In this document: positions 17,282 through 26,028 of the stretch, piece after piece
Layout: each line of letters begins with the position of its first letter
Numbering within the stretch: position 1 is the first letter of the stretch
From: Propylenella binzhouense
Lineage (GTDB): Bacteria; Pseudomonadota; Alphaproteobacteria; Rhizobiales; Afifellaceae
Direction of reading: 5' to 3'
DNA length: 64,000 nt
Assembly: GCF_009866965.1 (NCBI RefSeq)
Contig: NZ_SPKJ01000008.1
Coordinates: 21,200-85,199, forward strand
Notes under the pieces: model-generated
The model's database searches: none
Told to the model about the DNA's origin: nothing
The model's input: only the letters and a program-made list of their open reading frames with translations
Translations under genes and position numbers: made by a program

Positions 17282-17904
17282 CAGTCGCAGGCCTCGTCGA
17301 GACGGCGGATCCAGGCCCCGAGTTCCGTCTCGATCAGGGTGGCCCCGGCAGCGACCCGGACTTCCGCCCCCGCCCCCGCCTCGAAGACGACCGCGTCGGA
17401 TGCCCGGCCGAGGCGCGTCCGCACGGCCTCGAGGAGATCCGCCGGGCCGCTCACGCGGACCAGTTCGTGCCCGCCATGATCGAGGAGGGTCGAGACGGCA
17501 TCCGAAACGGCATGGACCGTTCGCACGCGAAGCCCGGATTCCACCACGGGCCGCAGCGCACGGGCCACCTCGGCCTCAAGCGACGCGCGGAGTTCCTTCA
17601 GCGCGGACGAGAGGCCATCGCCGATCCTGGCGCCCTCCTCCGCCGCCCAGCGGGCGCGCGCCTCCTCCATCGCGGCGCGATGCGCGGCCGCCTCCTGCGC
17701 CAGCCGCGCCTCGAGCTCCGAATTCGCCCGCGCCCGCTCCTCCTCCCGCCCCGCGGCCCGCGCCATGGCGAGCTGTTCCGCGAGCGTCGGTCCGGGATCC
17801 GCCACGAGCCGCTGCCGCTCGTCCGGATCGGCGATTTCGGGCTCGTCGGCAGCGGGAGGCGCGCTAAAATCGGTCAGATAGCGCGCGATGGAGACGACCG
17901 TCAT
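17281..17904 (-). CDS. fliH: FliH-like export ATPase regulator
   Basis: The 207-residue product begins 'MTVVSIARYLTDF'. A charged, coiled-coil middle contains 'AMARAAGREEERARANSELEARLAQEAAAHRAAMEEAR', and a C-terminal globular part follows. This layout and its place directly after fliF fit FliH, which tethers the FliI ATPase to the C-ring. The ATG overlaps the fliF stop by 4 bases. Sequence identity in this family is low, so the name is likely rather than certain. Confidence 0.7.
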   Translation of the reverse strand: MTVVSIARYLTDFSAPPAADEPEIADPDERQRLVADPGPTLAEQLAMARAAGREEERARANSELEARLAQEAAAHRAAMEEARARWAAEEGARIGDGLSSALKELRASLEAEVARALRPVVESGLRVRTVHAVSDAVSTLLDHGGHELVRVSGPADLLEAVRTRLGRASDAVVFEAGAGAEVRVAAGATLIETELGAWIRRLDEACD

Positions 17905-19556
17905 GCCCGGGCACCCTCGTGAATCCACTGCTTGAGGATCGCGGCGGCGTGCTCCTCGTCGAACTGGATCATCTGTTCGAGCCGCTTCTGCGGCGTTCGC
18001 GTCATCTTGCTCGTGAGGTCCTCGATGAGGCTCACTTCGGCAGCGGGCAGGGCCGGCGCCCCGATCCCGTCATCGGTCCCGGACGGCAGCTGGGGCTCGA
18101 CCGCCGCGACCGCGACGGAAGCTCCGCCCGGAACGGCCGGCTCGAACCGCTGCAGCAGCACGGAGGCGGCGGGCCGCAATCCGAACCAGATGACGAGGAG
18201 CGCGATCACCAGGATCGTGCCGGCATTGATGAGCGTGCCGGACTGGCGGAGGAGAATCTCGGAAAGGCCCGGCGCCGGCACCGGGTCGAGCTTCCCTTCG
18301 TCGCCCAAGAACTCCACCAGCGACACCTTGATGTCGTCGCCGCGATCCGCCTTGTAGCCGCTGGCGGATGCGACGATGTCGTGGATCTCCCGCATCTGCG
18401 CGTCGATGGCGTCCTGGCTCGGGCTCTCGCCGAGGCTCGCGAGGAGCCGCGGCCTGTTGACAAGCACCGCCACGGTCAGCCGGTCGAGCACGTAGCCGTC
18501 GCTCGTCGTCGTCGTGGATTTCGAGGACACCTCGAAATTCGTCACCTCCTCGCGCCGGTCGTTCTCCTCGTTCGACCGGTCGGCGGCTTCCGAGCCGACC
18601 TGCTCGTTCGGAATGTTCTGCTCAACCGTGGTAGGCGGCTTCGAGGTGGCGTTCTGCGAGGTCTGGTTCTCGCGGATGACGCGGACCGAGCGCTCCACCC
18701 GCGAATCGGGATCGTAGACGGTCTCGCTGATCTGGCGCTTGTCGGTATTGAGCCTCGCGGCGACGCTCACCTGGAAGTTCTCAAGGCCGAGATAGGGCGC
18801 AAGGGTGGTGCGGATGCGATCGCGGATGCTCTCGCCGAGCTTCGTCTCGAGCCCGACGAGCTTGCCGGGCGCGAGGTCGACGGACCCGTCCCCGGACGCC
18901 AGGATCGCTCCATCGGTGTTGAGGACGGTCACCTCGCCGGCGGTCATGCTGGGAATCGCCGCGGCGACCAGATGGCGGATCGCCTGGGCGCGCGCCGCAT
19001 CGTCGCCCCCTTCGCTGCGGATCACCACGGAGGCGGACGGCGGCTGGCTGCCGCGCCGGAACGAGCCTTCGTCGGCGAGGACGAGGTGGACGCGGGCTGC
19101 GCGGATGCCGCGCATGGTCTGGATGGTGCGGGCGAGTTCGCCCTCGAGCGCGCGGACCCGGGTCACGCCCTGCATGAACGAGGTGAGGCCGAGCGATCCG
19201 AGATCGTCGAAGAGCTCGTAGCCGGCGCCGGCGCTGTGCGGCAGGCCCTTCTCGGCGAGCAGCATGCGGGCGTGCCCGGTATCGCCCGGCCGAACCAGGA
19301 CCGCGTTCCCCTCGGCATTGACGTCGAAGAGGATGCCGGCCTCCGCGAGCGCCGCTCCCATCCGGCTGACGTCGTCGCGCTCGAGCCCCGTATAGAGCGT
19401 CACGAGTTCGGGCCGGCTCAGATAGTACCCGCCCAGGCCGACGAGCGCGAACACCGAGAGACCGACGAGCGCGAGCGCGGCGAGGCGACGCGAGCCGAGC
19501 CCGATCACGTTCGCCCACAGATTTTCCAGCTGTTCCCGGCCCAAGATGGAACCCAT
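17901..19556 (-). CDS. fliF: Flagellar MS-ring protein FliF
   Basis: The 551-residue protein has two membrane helices, at about residues 23-45 and 440-460, flanking ring-building domains. 'LYTGLERDDVSRMGAALAEAGI', 'GYELFDDLGSLGLTSFMQGV' and 'RTIQTMRGIRAARVHLVL' are clear FliF motifs. It heads the fliF-fliH-motB-motC-fliK-transglycosylase operon. A flagellar motif copy lies 40 bp upstream; fliF is the known FtcR target in Brucella. Confidence 0.96.
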   Translation of the reverse strand: MGSILGREQLENLWANVIGLGSRRLAALALVGLSVFALVGLGGYYLSRPELVTLYTGLERDDVSRMGAALAEAGILFDVNAEGNAVLVRPGDTGHARMLLAEKGLPHSAGAGYELFDDLGSLGLTSFMQGVTRVRALEGELARTIQTMRGIRAARVHLVLADEGSFRRGSQPPSASVVIRSEGGDDAARAQAIRHLVAAAIPSMTAGEVTVLNTDGAILASGDGSVDLAPGKLVGLETKLGESIRDRIRTTLAPYLGLENFQVSVAARLNTDKRQISETVYDPDSRVERSVRVIRENQTSQNATSKPPTTVEQNIPNEQVGSEAADRSNEENDRREEVTNFEVSSKSTTTTSDGYVLDRLTVAVLVNRPRLLASLGESPSQDAIDAQMREIHDIVASASGYKADRGDDIKVSLVEFLGDEGKLDPVPAPGLSEILLRQSGTLINAGTILVIALLVIWFGLRPAASVLLQRFEPAVPGGASVAVAAVEPQLPSGTDDGIGAPALPAAEVSLIEDLTSKMTRTPQKRLEQMIQFDEEHAAAILKQWIHEGARA

Positions 19557-19595
19557 GACCGCACCAAATCAGTCCGGGTCGACCTTCCGACAGGA

Positions 19596-19612
19596 ACCTT
19601 GCGCGGGCATTG
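19596..19612 (-). promoter_or_regulatory. Shared flagellar motif, copy 4 (fliF)
   Basis: Plus-strand ACCTTGCGCGGGCATTG keeps the CTTGCGCGGG core but diverges at the 3' end. It lies 40 bp upstream of the fliF ATG, in the gap that also holds the flagellin terminator. Confidence 0.45.
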
Positions 19613-19615
19613 CAG

Positions 19616-19648
19616 AACGAGAAAGGCCGCGCCCCGAAGGGCGCGGCC
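19616..19648 (-). terminator. Rho-independent terminator of the flagellin gene
   Basis: A perfect 10-bp stem, GGCCGCGCCC / GGGCGCGGCC (19625-19634 and 19639-19648), has a 4-base loop. On the minus-strand transcript it is followed by TTTCTCGTT. It lies 23 bp beyond the flagellin stop codon. Confidence 0.85.
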
Positions 19649-19671
19649 CGCGACCGGGATCTTCTACGCGA

Positions 19672-20595
19672 TCAGCGGAACAGCGAGAGAATGTTCTGGC
19701 TGCTCTGATTGGCGATCGAGAGCGCCTGGATGCCGAGCTGCTGCTGGACCTGCAGGGCCTGCAGCTTGGTCGACTCCTCGTTCATGTCCGCATCGACGAG
19801 CTGGCCGACGCCGCGGTCGATCGCATCCATCATGTTCGAGACGAAGGAATTCTGCAGCTCGACGCGCTTCTTGGCGGCGCCGAGATCGGAGGCCGCCGTC
19901 GTCATGGAGGAGAGCGCCGCATCGACGCCGCTGATCATGTCGTCGATGTCGGTGTTGTCGATGCCCGCAGCGGTGATGTCGAGGGTCGCGACCGAGACCG
20001 TCACGCCGCCGCCGCCGGTCGTCGTGAATTCGGTGTCGAGAATGCCGGTACCGGTAGCGTCGGCGTCGAAGAGGGCCGTGCCGCTGATGTCGACGTCGAT
20101 CGTGCTGACCGAGACGGCGCCGGTGGAATCGCGGGTGAAGGACGCGACGATCGACTTGGTGGCCGAATAGCTGGTGGCACCGGAATCAACCGAGAGCCAG
20201 TTCTCGCCCGAGAAGGTCGCCGCGGCGGCGTTGTTCGTGAGCTGCGCCTGGAGCGAGGTGATTTCGGACTGGATCTTGGCGCGGTCGACGCCGGGCTCGC
20301 GGGCGGCGACCAGCTTCGTCTTGATATCGTCGACCACCTCGATCGCGGTGTTGATGCCCGTCGAGGCGACATCGAGCTTGGCTGCGCCGAGGCCGAGCGC
20401 ATCCTTCACGGTGGAGAGCGCCTTGTTGTCCGAACGCATCGTGGTGGCGATCGACCAGTAAGCCGCGTTGTCGGAGGCGTTGCCCACCTTGTAGCCCGTG
20501 GCGATCCGAGCCTGGGTGGTCTCCAGGGTCTTGTTCGTCGCGGAGAGGGTCTGCAGCGCGGTCATCGCCGCGGCGTTGGTCAGAAGACTCGTCAT
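19672..20595 (-). CDS. Flagellin
   Basis: The 307-residue protein has the conserved ends 'SLLTNAAAMTALQTLSATNKTLETTQARIATGYKV' and 'ALQVQQQLGIQALSIANQSSQNILSLFR', which form the D0/D1 filament core. A short central Ser/Thr/Gly region forms the surface domain. The ATG at 20595 is chosen because homologs begin 'MTSLLTN'. The gene is monocistronic with its own terminator and a structured leader. It is the only flagellin in the window, whereas many relatives carry several. Confidence 0.95.
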   Translation of the reverse strand: MTSLLTNAAAMTALQTLSATNKTLETTQARIATGYKVGNASDNAAYWSIATTMRSDNKALSTVKDALGLGAAKLDVASTGINTAIEVVDDIKTKLVAAREPGVDRAKIQSEITSLQAQLTNNAAAATFSGENWLSVDSGATSYSATKSIVASFTRDSTGAVSVSTIDVDISGTALFDADATGTGILDTEFTTTGGGGVTVSVATLDITAAGIDNTDIDDMISGVDAALSSMTTAASDLGAAKKRVELQNSFVSNMMDAIDRGVGQLVDADMNEESTKLQALQVQQQLGIQALSIANQSSQNILSLFR

Positions 20596-20600
20596 AACGC

Positions 20601-20637
20601 TATGTCCCAATCTTTGTTGAATTCGGTCAGGGACATA
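20601..20637 (-). promoter_or_regulatory. Flagellin mRNA leader hairpin (possible FlbT target)
   Basis: Perfect 8-bp inverted arms, TATGTCCC at 20601-20608 and GGGACATA at 20630-20637, are separated by 21 bases. On the mRNA the 3' arm is GGGACAUA ending 5 bases before the AUG, so the GGGA ribosome binding site is paired. A second inverted repeat, TACCGG/CCGGTA, abuts it at 20636-20654. Confidence 0.55.
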
Positions 20638-20735
20638 CCGGACTTTCACCGGTACGGCTGGGCGGCGTCATGCCTTTGGAGCGGAGGGTGCGGGCTCCAA
20701 CCGGCCGTAGGCAGACGTCTAGCCGGATAATATTA

Positions 20736-20754
20736 CCGGCGGCTTAACGGCCGG
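20736..20754 (-). terminator. Possible terminator after fliP
   Basis: A CCGGC / GCCGG stem with a 9-base loop lies 8 bp beyond the fliP stop. On the minus-strand transcript it is followed by an A/U-rich UAAUAUUAU stretch. The stem is short, and a neighbouring GCCGG-N9-CCGGC repeat at 20722-20740 offers an alternative fold. Confidence 0.4.
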
Positions 20755-20762
20755 CGGCGATC

Positions 20763-21497
20763 TCAGCCGTAGGAGCGCACGAGCCCGCCGATCAGCATGT
20801 TCCAGCCGTCGATGAGGACGAAGAACAGGATCTTGAACGGAAGGGAGATGACGGTCGGCGGCAGCATCATCATGCCCATGGACATGGTCAGCGTCGCCAC
20901 GATCATGTCGATCACGAGGAACGGCAAGACGATCAGGAACCCGATCTCGAAGCCGCGGCGCAGTTCCGAGATCATGAAGGCCGGGACGAGTATCCTGAGG
21001 GAGACCGGGTCCTCCGGTCCGGGGCCGGCAGCCTCGCTTGCGGCAAGATCCCGGAAAAGCCTCAGGTCCTTCTCGCGCACCTGTTCGAGCATGAAATCGC
21101 GGAACGGATCCGCAATCAGCGTGAAGGCCTGCGCCTCCGAGATCCGGTTCTCGAGAAGCGGCTGAAGCCCGTCGCGCCAGGCGCGGTCGAAGGTCGGTCC
21201 CATCACGAAGAAGGTCATGAAGAGCGACAGGCTGACGAGGATCAGGTTCGCCGGCGTGCTCTGCAGGCCCAGTCCGGAGCGGAGGAACGAGAGCGCCACG
21301 ACGAAGCGCGTGAAGCTCGTCACCATGACGAGGAGGCCCGGCGCGACCGCCAGGACCGTCAGCAGCGCGACGAGCTGGATGATCCGGCCGGTGGCGCTGC
21401 CCTGCCCTTCCGGGATCAGGCTTCCGAGATCCGGCACCTGCGCCAGTGCCGGAGAGGCCAGCAGGAGCAGGCCGGCGACAAGGGCGACGCGCTTCAC
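20763..21497 (-). CDS. fliP: Flagellar biosynthesis protein FliP
   Basis: The 244-residue protein has a cleavable signal peptide (to about residue 19) and four membrane helices. The motifs 'TSFTRFVVALSFLRSGLGLQSTPANLILVSLSLFMTFFVM' and 'LTMSMGMMMLPPTVISLPFK' are diagnostic. FliP is the core of the export gate. It overlaps fliL by 4 bases and ends the motE-flgH-fliL-fliP run. Confidence 0.96.
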   Translation of the reverse strand: MKRVALVAGLLLLASPALAQVPDLGSLIPEGQGSATGRIIQLVALLTVLAVAPGLLVMVTSFTRFVVALSFLRSGLGLQSTPANLILVSLSLFMTFFVMGPTFDRAWRDGLQPLLENRISEAQAFTLIADPFRDFMLEQVREKDLRLFRDLAASEAAGPGPEDPVSLRILVPAFMISELRRGFEIGFLIVLPFLVIDMIVATLTMSMGMMMLPPTVISLPFKILFFVLIDGWNMLIGGLVRSYG

Positions 21498-22006
21498 TGC
21501 ACGACCAGGGTGAGGATCACGAGCTCGCGGACGGCCCCGTCGGCCCGGATCGCGGCGCGGTCGGCGAGGTCCTCGCGAAGATGCTGGAGCCCGCTCGCGC
21601 CCTCGATGTCCTCGAGCGAAACCGTCCTCAGATAGGCGAGGATATCGCCGGCGATCGCATTGGCGACGTCGTCCGGCAAAGGGGCAGCCGGATCCTTGAA
21701 GACGAGCGAGGCTTCGAGCCTCACGGAAGTCGTCGCGGGATCGCCGAGATTCGTTATGACCGGGGGCAGCGGATGGATGTTCGATGGCCGCGCGTCCCCC
21801 GACCCGTGCTCCGCGGCCGGGCCGGCGCCGGCGGGAGCGGCGGCCTCGTCCGCAGGTGCCGTCCAGGCGGGCAGACGCAGGCCGAACAGACCGCCGGCGG
21901 CCCCGGCGAGAAGCGTCAGGACCGCGACCGCGCCGATCGAGGCGCCCGGACCGGGCCCCTTCCGCGTCTCGCGCCCGGCCGGCGCGGGCAGTGCCTTCGG
22001 CGCCAT
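21494..22006 (-). CDS. fliL: Flagellar basal body-associated protein FliL
   Basis: The 170-residue product has one membrane helix (about residues 24-45), an Ala/Pro linker and a periplasmic domain. The domain carries 'PPVITNLGDPATTSVRLEASLVF' and 'DILAYLRTVSLEDIEGASGL', the FliL pattern. FliL surrounds or stabilises the stator. The ATG at 22006 starts 'MAPKALPAP'; the longer frame overlaps flgH and is not needed. Confidence 0.88.
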   Translation of the reverse strand: MAPKALPAPAGRETRKGPGPGASIGAVAVLTLLAGAAGGLFGLRLPAWTAPADEAAAPAGAGPAAEHGSGDARPSNIHPLPPVITNLGDPATTSVRLEASLVFKDPAAPLPDDVANAIAGDILAYLRTVSLEDIEGASGLQHLREDLADRAAIRADGAVRELVILTLVVQ

Positions 22007-22022
22007 TCCGCTCTTCCGCCGC

Positions 22023-22727
22023 TCAGTACGGGGTGACGGCGTCGTAGAGCCGCTGCCCCCATGCCGGCTGCTGGACGTCGGTGAGACGCCCGCGGCCGCC
22101 ATAGGAGATGCGCGCCTCGGCGATCTTGTCGTAGGGAACCGTGTTTTCCGGCGAGATGTCGCGCGGCGTGACGATTCCCGCGATCTTGAGGACGCGGACC
22201 TCGAAGTTCACCCGCACCTCCTGAGAGCCGCTGACGAGGAGGTTTCCGTTCGGCAGCACCTCGGCGACGACCGCCGCGATCGAGAGCTCGATCTTCTCGG
22301 AGCGGTCGATCGAGCCCTTGCCGTTCGACTTCGAGGTGCTGTCCGCGGACCCGTCGGCGCTCAGGCTCGATCCTTCGCCGTTCAGCGAAAAGCCGAGGCT
22401 GAGCCCGGTCTTGCCGCTCGCCTCCCGCGAGCGCCCCGAGGCATTGTCGAGGGTCGCCCGGTCGTTGATGGCGATCCTGACCGTCACGATGTCGCCGACC
22501 TTCGAGGCCCGCGTGTTGCTGAAGAGATTCGGCCGGCTCGGATCCCAGAGCGACTGCTCGGAAGGACGTGCCACCGCCGGAAACGCGGCGACCGGCACCG
22601 GCTCCCGATAGGCCTGCAGCCCGCTTCCGACCGGGCTCAGGCGCGGCTCCCGCCCGAAATCCTGCAGCTCACCGGCACAACCGGAGACGGCGAGGCCCGC
22701 CGCCGCGAGAAAGGCAATGCGCGTCAT
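22023..22727 (-). CDS. flgH: Flagellar L-ring lipoprotein FlgH
   Basis: The 234-residue protein has a lipoprotein signal with lipobox 'AVSGC' (Cys17). 'SLWDPSRPNLFSNTRASKVGDIVTVRI' and the C-terminal 'ISYGGRGRLTDVQQPAWGQRLYDAVTPY' are typical FlgH. It forms the outer-membrane bushing. The ATG at 22727 shares a base with the motE stop. Confidence 0.95.
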   Translation of the reverse strand: MTRIAFLAAAGLAVSGCAGELQDFGREPRLSPVGSGLQAYREPVPVAAFPAVARPSEQSLWDPSRPNLFSNTRASKVGDIVTVRIAINDRATLDNASGRSREASGKTGLSLGFSLNGEGSSLSADGSADSTSKSNGKGSIDRSEKIELSIAAVVAEVLPNGNLLVSGSQEVRVNFEVRVLKIAGIVTPRDISPENTVPYDKIAEARISYGGRGRLTDVQQPAWGQRLYDAVTPY

Positions 22728-23260
22728 CACGATTTCTTCCCGTCGGCTTCGTCGTCGCGCTTGCCGGCGATCGCATCGGCGAGACCTGCCGCCCGTTCCG
22801 GCGCCATCTCGTTCAGGATCGCGCTGGCATTGCGCGCATTGAGCTTGGCGAGAATGGCGGCCGCCGTACCGCCGTCCATGGTGACGAGCTGCTGCGCCGC
22901 CGCGTCCGGCCGCATCTTCGCGTAGATCGCGACCACGCTCTCCTCCGCGCTGGCCAGCAGCGCCTCGCGCCGCCGCACCCACGCCTCGAGTTCGGCGCGT
23001 TTCGCCTCGAGTGCGGCGATGCGGGCCTCGACTTCCTGCTCGACCTCGCGGAGCCTCTTCGCCTGCCACTGCACACGCGCCTCGGCCGCCGCGTCGCCGA
23101 TATTGCGGCAATAGCGGTCCGCATCGCTCTGAGCCTCGGCGGGCTTCGCCGTTTCGGCCGCGGCCGGCGCGCCGGATGCCATCGCGACCGCAATCCCGGC
23201 GAGGACCGGGAGGAGCGGCGTCAACGGTCTGGCGGTCCTGACAGGCATCTTCCGCGGCAC
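22727..23260 (-). CDS. motE: Periplasmic chaperone MotE
   Basis: The 177-residue protein has a signal sequence (to about residue 35), a coiled coil ('LREVEQEVEARIAALEAKRAELEAW') and a MgtE-N-like tail, 'MDGGTAAAILAKLNARNASAILNEMAPERAAGLADAI'. In Sinorhizobium MotE folds or stabilises MotC in the periplasm. The start is a GTG at 23260; an ATG at 23248 is an alternative. A flagellar motif copy lies in the 64-bp gap upstream. Confidence 0.88.
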   Translation of the reverse strand: MPRKMPVRTARPLTPLLPVLAGIAVAMASGAPAAAETAKPAEAQSDADRYCRNIGDAAAEARVQWQAKRLREVEQEVEARIAALEAKRAELEAWVRRREALLASAEESVVAIYAKMRPDAAAQQLVTMDGGTAAAILAKLNARNASAILNEMAPERAAGLADAIAGKRDDEADGKKS

Positions 23261-23294
23261 GATTCCCGATCGGTCGACGCATCGTGGCCGGAGA

Positions 23295-23311
23295 AGCTTG
23301 CGCCGGGCTGG
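23295..23311 (-). promoter_or_regulatory. Shared flagellar motif, copy 5 (motE)
   Basis: Plus-strand AGCTTGCGCCGGGCTGG matches 16 of 17 consensus positions. It lies between the flgI stop and the motE start, 34 bp from the GTG and 46 bp from the ATG. Confidence 0.55.
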
Positions 23312-23324
23312 CGACGGGCGCGAC

Positions 23325-24425
23325 CTACTGGATGACGAGATCGGCCTGCAGCGCGCCGGCGGTCTTGATCGCCTGCAGGATGGCGATGATCCCGGTCGGC
23401 TTGAGCCCGATCTGGTTCAGGCCACGGACGAGCATCTGAAGGTTCGTGCCCTCCACGATCGCCATCTGGCCGCCACCCTGCTCCGCCATGACCGAGGTCT
23501 GGGGCGTGACCACGGTCTCGCCGGCGGCAAAAGGCTGCGGCTGCGAGACGGTCGGCATCTCGGTGACGCGCACCGTCAGGTTCCCGTGTGTCACGGCGAC
23601 GGTGGAAACCTGCACGTCCTGGCCCATCACGACGGTGCCGGAGCGCTCGTCGATCACGACGCGGGCGGGCGTGTCCGGCTCGACCCGGAGGTCTCCGATC
23701 TCGGCGATGAAGCGCGCCGCGTTGACGGCGCCCGGCTTCACGAGCGTGACCGTCCGGAGGTCCTGCTCGTAGGCACTCCTCACCCCGTAGCGCCGGATGG
23801 TGAAGGCATTGATGGCATCGGCCACGAGGATCGCGGTCTTGAAGTCGGGATTCCTGAGCTCGAGCACGAGCGCGTTCGAATCCCCGAAGCGACCGGGGAT
23901 GCGCTGCTCGACGAGCGCGCCGTTCGGCACCCGCGCGACGGTCGGAACGCCCTGGGTCAGCGTCTCCGCCTGGCCGGCGGAGGCGAAGCCGGACACCGCC
24001 ACCGGGCCCTGGGCCACGGCATAGGTGCGGCCGTCCGGACCCATGAGCGGCGTCAGCATCAGCGTGCCGCCGAGGAGCGACGTGGCGTCGCCCAGCGAGG
24101 ATACCGTGACGTCGATCCGCGCACCGCGGCCGATGAAGGCCGGAAGCTCGGCCGTGACCATCACCGCCGCGACGTTCCGGGTCCGCAGGTTGGCGTTGCG
24201 TACATTTATGCCCATCGCGTCGAGCATCGACTGGAGTGCCTGCTCGGTGAAGGGCGAGTTCCGCATGCTGTCGCCAGTCCCCTGCAGGCCGGTGACGAGC
24301 CCGTAGCCGATCAGCTGGTTCTCGCGCACCCCCTGGACGCCGGTGATGTCCTTGATCCGGACGCCCGCCTCGGCCGCCGTCGCCGCGGCAAGGAATGCGA
24401 GCGCGAGGAGCAGCCGCAGCATCAT
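23325..24425 (-). CDS. flgI: Flagellar P-ring protein FlgI
   Basis: The 366-residue protein has a signal peptide (to about residue 20). It then has 'RIKDITGVQGVRENQLIGYGLVTGLQGTGD' and the C-terminal 'EGTNLQMLVRGLNQIGLKPTGIIAILQAIKTAGALQADLVIQ', which are unmistakable. It forms the peptidoglycan-level ring. Its ATG overlaps the flgA stop by 4 bases. Confidence 0.97.
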   Translation of the reverse strand: MMLRLLLALAFLAAATAAEAGVRIKDITGVQGVRENQLIGYGLVTGLQGTGDSMRNSPFTEQALQSMLDAMGINVRNANLRTRNVAAVMVTAELPAFIGRGARIDVTVSSLGDATSLLGGTLMLTPLMGPDGRTYAVAQGPVAVSGFASAGQAETLTQGVPTVARVPNGALVEQRIPGRFGDSNALVLELRNPDFKTAILVADAINAFTIRRYGVRSAYEQDLRTVTLVKPGAVNAARFIAEIGDLRVEPDTPARVVIDERSGTVVMGQDVQVSTVAVTHGNLTVRVTEMPTVSQPQPFAAGETVVTPQTSVMAEQGGGQMAIVEGTNLQMLVRGLNQIGLKPTGIIAILQAIKTAGALQADLVIQ

Positions 24426-24886
24426 CCGGCCCCCACCCGCACGGTGCCGTCCGACTGGATCACGCCGAAGATGACGAGCCCCGTGTCGATGTTGCGCACG
24501 CGCACGACGTCGCCGACGCGGCCCGGCTCGAGCGCCGATCCGTAGGCGGTGATCACCAGCCCGCCTTCCCGGAAGACGACCTGAACGGAGGCGCCGCGCG
24601 CGATGATGTTGGGCTCCCCGAGCGCGTTCACCGGGATCGGCTGCTCGGGGAGGAGCGTCCTCCGGGCGACCTTGCCGATCACCGCCTCGAGGTTCGGGGC
24701 CGCCCCGCGCACGAGCATGGATGCCGGAAAGGTCCGGCTCGTCACGAAGGCAGGCTCGATGACGTCGCCGGGATAGATCGTCATCGCCGGCACCGGAAGC
24801 TGCAGCGACTGCGCCGCCGCCGGGCCCCCCGGCCATGCGAAGGCCGCCAGCAGCAGCGCGAGGGAGACGAAGCGCGCGGGCGTCAT
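24422..24886 (-). CDS. flgA: P-ring assembly chaperone FlgA
   Basis: The 154-residue product has a signal peptide (to about residue 25) and an SAF-like C-terminal domain with 'VIGKVARRTLLPEQPIPVNAL', 'GASVQVVFREGGLVITAYGSALEPGRVGDVVRVRN'. FlgA helps FlgI assemble in the periplasm. It is short for the family, lacking most of the N-terminal domain, as usual in rhizobia. It lies 10 bp after flgG and overlaps flgI by 4. Confidence 0.92.
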   Translation of the reverse strand: MTPARFVSLALLLAAFAWPGGPAAAQSLQLPVPAMTIYPGDVIEPAFVTSRTFPASMLVRGAAPNLEAVIGKVARRTLLPEQPIPVNALGEPNIIARGASVQVVFREGGLVITAYGSALEPGRVGDVVRVRNIDTGLVIFGVIQSDGTVRVGAG

Positions 24887-24896
24887 GTCCGGCCGC

Positions 24897-25685
24897 CTAC
24901 CGGATGCCCTTGGACACCACGCCGGCCATCTCGTCGGCGGCCTGGATCACCTTGGAGTTCATCTCGTAGGCACGCTGGGCGGAGATCAGCTCCGTGATCT
25001 CCTTCACCGGATCGACGTTGGACGCCTCCAGATAGCCCTGGTGGATCCGCGCGAAGCCGGGATCGGCCGGCACGCCGACCACCGGCTGGCCGGAGGCTGC
25101 CGTCTCGCGGTAGAGATTGCCGCCGAGCGGCTCCAGGCCCGAATCGTTCGCGAAATTGGCGAGCGTCAGCTGTCCGAGAAGCTGCGGGTCGGGATTGCCG
25201 TCGAGCGTCGCATAGACCTGGCCGGATTCGTTGACGGCGATGTCCACCGCGTCCTGCGGGATGGTGATCGCCGGATCGAGCGCGTAGCCGTCGAGCGTCA
25301 CGATCACGCCGTCCGCGCTGGTGTTGAAGGAGCCGGCGCGCGTGTAGACGGTCTCGCCGTCGGGCCCGGTCACCTGGAACCAGCCACGGCCGTCGAGCGC
25401 GAGGTCGAGGCGGTTGCCCGTGCTCGTCAGCTCGCCCTGGAGGTGCAGGTTCCTGATCGCCGCAGTCCGGACGCCGAGGCCGAGCTGCGCCCCTTCCGGG
25501 ATGGCCGCCTCCCCGCCCCGGTTCGACACGCCCTGCAGCCGCTCCGCCTGGTAGAGCAGGTCGGTGAACTCGGCGCGCGCGCGCTTGAAGGCGGTGGTGT
25601 TGATGTTCGCGATGTTGTTGGCGATGACCTCGAGGTTCATCTGCTGGGCGGTCATGCCCGTCGCGGCGATTGCGAGCGCTCTCAT
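24897..25685 (-). CDS. flgG: Distal rod protein FlgG
   Basis: The 262-residue protein has N-terminal '[40 protein letters not shown]' and C-terminal '[36 protein letters not shown]'. These are the classic FlgG ends. It forms the distal rod above FlgB, FlgC and FlgF. Confidence 0.97.
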   Translation of the reverse strand: MRALAIAATGMTAQQMNLEVIANNIANINTTAFKRARAEFTDLLYQAERLQGVSNRGGEAAIPEGAQLGLGVRTAAIRNLHLQGELTSTGNRLDLALDGRGWFQVTGPDGETVYTRAGSFNTSADGVIVTLDGYALDPAITIPQDAVDIAVNESGQVYATLDGNPDPQLLGQLTLANFANDSGLEPLGGNLYRETAASGQPVVGVPADPGFARIHQGYLEASNVDPVKEITELISAQRAYEMNSKVIQAADEMAGVVSKGIR

Positions 25686-25695
25686 GTCGAAGTCC

Positions 25696-26028
25696 TCAGA
25701 TCGCCATCCGGCTGATTTCCTGGTACGCGGCGACCACCTTGTCGCGGATCGCGATAGCGGCCTGGAGCGTCTGCTCCGCGCTCATCACCGCCTCCACCAC
25801 CTGCTGGACGGGAGCCTTGCCCTCGATTCCCGAGATCGCGGCCGCCTCGCCGGCGTGGAGCGTGCCGACGGCTTCGGCCGAGACCTGCGCGAGCACAGAG
25901 CCGAAATCCGCGGCGCCGGAGGCGGGCGCGGCTGCCGCCGTGCGGGCGGCCGAGGCTGCGCCGTGGACGGATCCCGCCCCGGAGATCCCCCGGAACGAGG
26001 ACGAGAGAACGGCGAGCGTATCGGTCAT
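25696..26028 (-). CDS. fliE: Hook-basal body protein FliE
   Basis: The 110-residue protein has a Ser/Ala-rich N-terminus and ends '[30 protein letters not shown]', the FliE C-terminal helix. FliE joins the MS ring to the rod. It overlaps flgC by 4 bases and precedes flgG by 10. Confidence 0.93.
   Translation of the reverse strand: MTDTLAVLSSSFRGISGAGSVHGAASAARTAAAAPASGAADFGSVLAQVSAEAVGTLHAGEAAAISGIEGKAPVQQVVEAVMSAEQTLQAAIAIRDKVVAAYQEISRMAI

Noticed and set aside
20596..20762. A sigma-28 type promoter for flagellin
   Set aside because: I could not find a convincing TAAA-N15-GCCGATAA arrangement; only the inverted repeats are reported.
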